From assembly GCA_030696435.1 (NCBI GenBank), contig JAUYSF010000403.1, forward strand, positions 1 to 17,878: DNA of 17,878 nucleotides. Reading direction: 5' to 3'. The position numbers and the translations under genes are program-made. The stretch is from Desulfoprunum sp. GTDB lineage: Bacteria; Desulfobacterota; Desulfobulbia; Desulfobulbales; Desulfocapsaceae. Below are positions 17,588-17,878 of this stretch, piece by piece. Below the pieces are notes generated by a model, which searched no databases, was not told where the DNA came from, and saw only the letters and a program-made list of their open reading frames with translations. How positions within the stretch are numbered: position 1 is the stretch's first letter; each line of letters begins with the position of its first letter.

Positions 17588-17618
17588 ACCACTGAGTCAA
17601 GACAAAAAACCACTGAGT
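17588..17618. repeat. Direct repeat ACCACTGAGT, two copies
   Basis: ACCACTGAGT occurs at 17588-17597 and 17609-17618, 21 bases apart, within AT-rich DNA. The setting (GGTGGACCACTGAG, repeats of about 20 bases) recalls the multiple terminal repeats of IS21-type elements, but no istA/istB frame is visible in the window. Confidence 0.3.
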
Positions 17619-17706
17619 TTAAGCTGCACATTCAACTTCACTCGCAGCTGGACGGCGCTGCCCCGGTGTTGCCTTTGCTTTGGCTGTTGCTTCTGAGGTG
17701 GATCAA

Positions 17707-17735
17707 CCCCCTGCGGAGCGTAGCGGAACAGGGGG
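17707..17735. repeat. GC-rich hairpin CCCCCTG/CAGGGGG
   Basis: A perfect 7-bp stem (17707-17713 with 17729-17735) closes a 15-base loop that contains CGGAGCGTAGCGG. No T tract follows on either strand, so it is not an obvious terminator. It could be a dispersed palindromic element. Confidence 0.4.
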
Positions 17736-17878
17736 GAACATCACTATACCTCACCATATTATTGCTCGGTTTCACGCAGCGCTTATTCGACATCTTGCTA
17801 ATGAAATGAGTCAGGTCGACATTTATGATTGCTCGAAATATTCGCCCATTGTGGCATTGAAAATTAGGCCAATTCTTT

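Larger units (their letters stand above)
17560..17878. other. No supported gene; possible remnant DNA at the right edge
   Basis: I see no convincing coding sequence. A plus-strand frame of about 90 codons without a clear start runs to the edge (ending near VDIYDCSKYSPIVALK), but I do not recognise it. The interval holds a short direct repeat (17588-17618) and a hairpin (17707-17735). Confidence 0.4.

Overview
The window reads as a chromosomal segment of a strictly anaerobic Desulfobacterota, most likely a Desulfobulbales/Desulfovibrio-type sulfate reducer or relative. This rests on close similarity, as I remember the families, of its molybdenum aldehyde oxidoreductase and iron alcohol dehydrogenase to Desulfovibrio proteins. 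No rRNA or other marker is present, so the placement is inference. Nearly every real gene is on the minus strand. The long plus-strand open frames are antisense shadows.

Positions 1-14010 form an alcohol/aldehyde oxidation and regulation island. Read along the minus strand from right to left it holds: (a) an ercA-like alcohol dehydrogenase homologue, a soluble PAS histidine kinase and an NtrC-type response regulator, joined by two 1-nt TGATG overlaps (14010-10332); (b) a near-consensus sigma54 promoter driving an iron alcohol dehydrogenase (8807-9988) and a tungsten-type aldehyde ferredoxin oxidoreductase (6996-8723), with a strong intrinsic terminator between them; (c) an AcoR-like GAF/PAS/AAA+/Fis activator (4652-6652); (d) a second sigma54 promoter, a long leader and a molybdenum aldehyde oxidoreductase of the D. 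gigas Mop type (1578-4292); and (e) a flavin/Fe-S electron-transfer protein running off the left edge. The proposed logic is alcohol to aldehyde (Adh), then aldehyde to acid by a W enzyme and a Mo enzyme. Two sigma54 activators, one of them possibly informed by an alcohol-dehydrogenase-like sensor, would control the two operons.

Positions 14011-17878 are accessory DNA: a plus-strand remnant of a conjugation lipoprotein gene (TraV-like) with an in-frame stop, then a hipBA toxin-antitoxin locus whose hipA kinase gene is split by a 1213-bp IS630-family element. Removing the element and one TA copy restores a 435-codon hipA frame exactly. The transposase needs a -1 frameshift on a run of eight A. 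The last ~370 bases hold no gene I can support, only short repeats and a hairpin.

No clearly new defence or RNA system was found. The most interesting points are the two-layer alcohol/aldehyde control circuit with its intra-operon terminator, the long leader of the Mo enzyme, and the cleanly interrupted hipBA.
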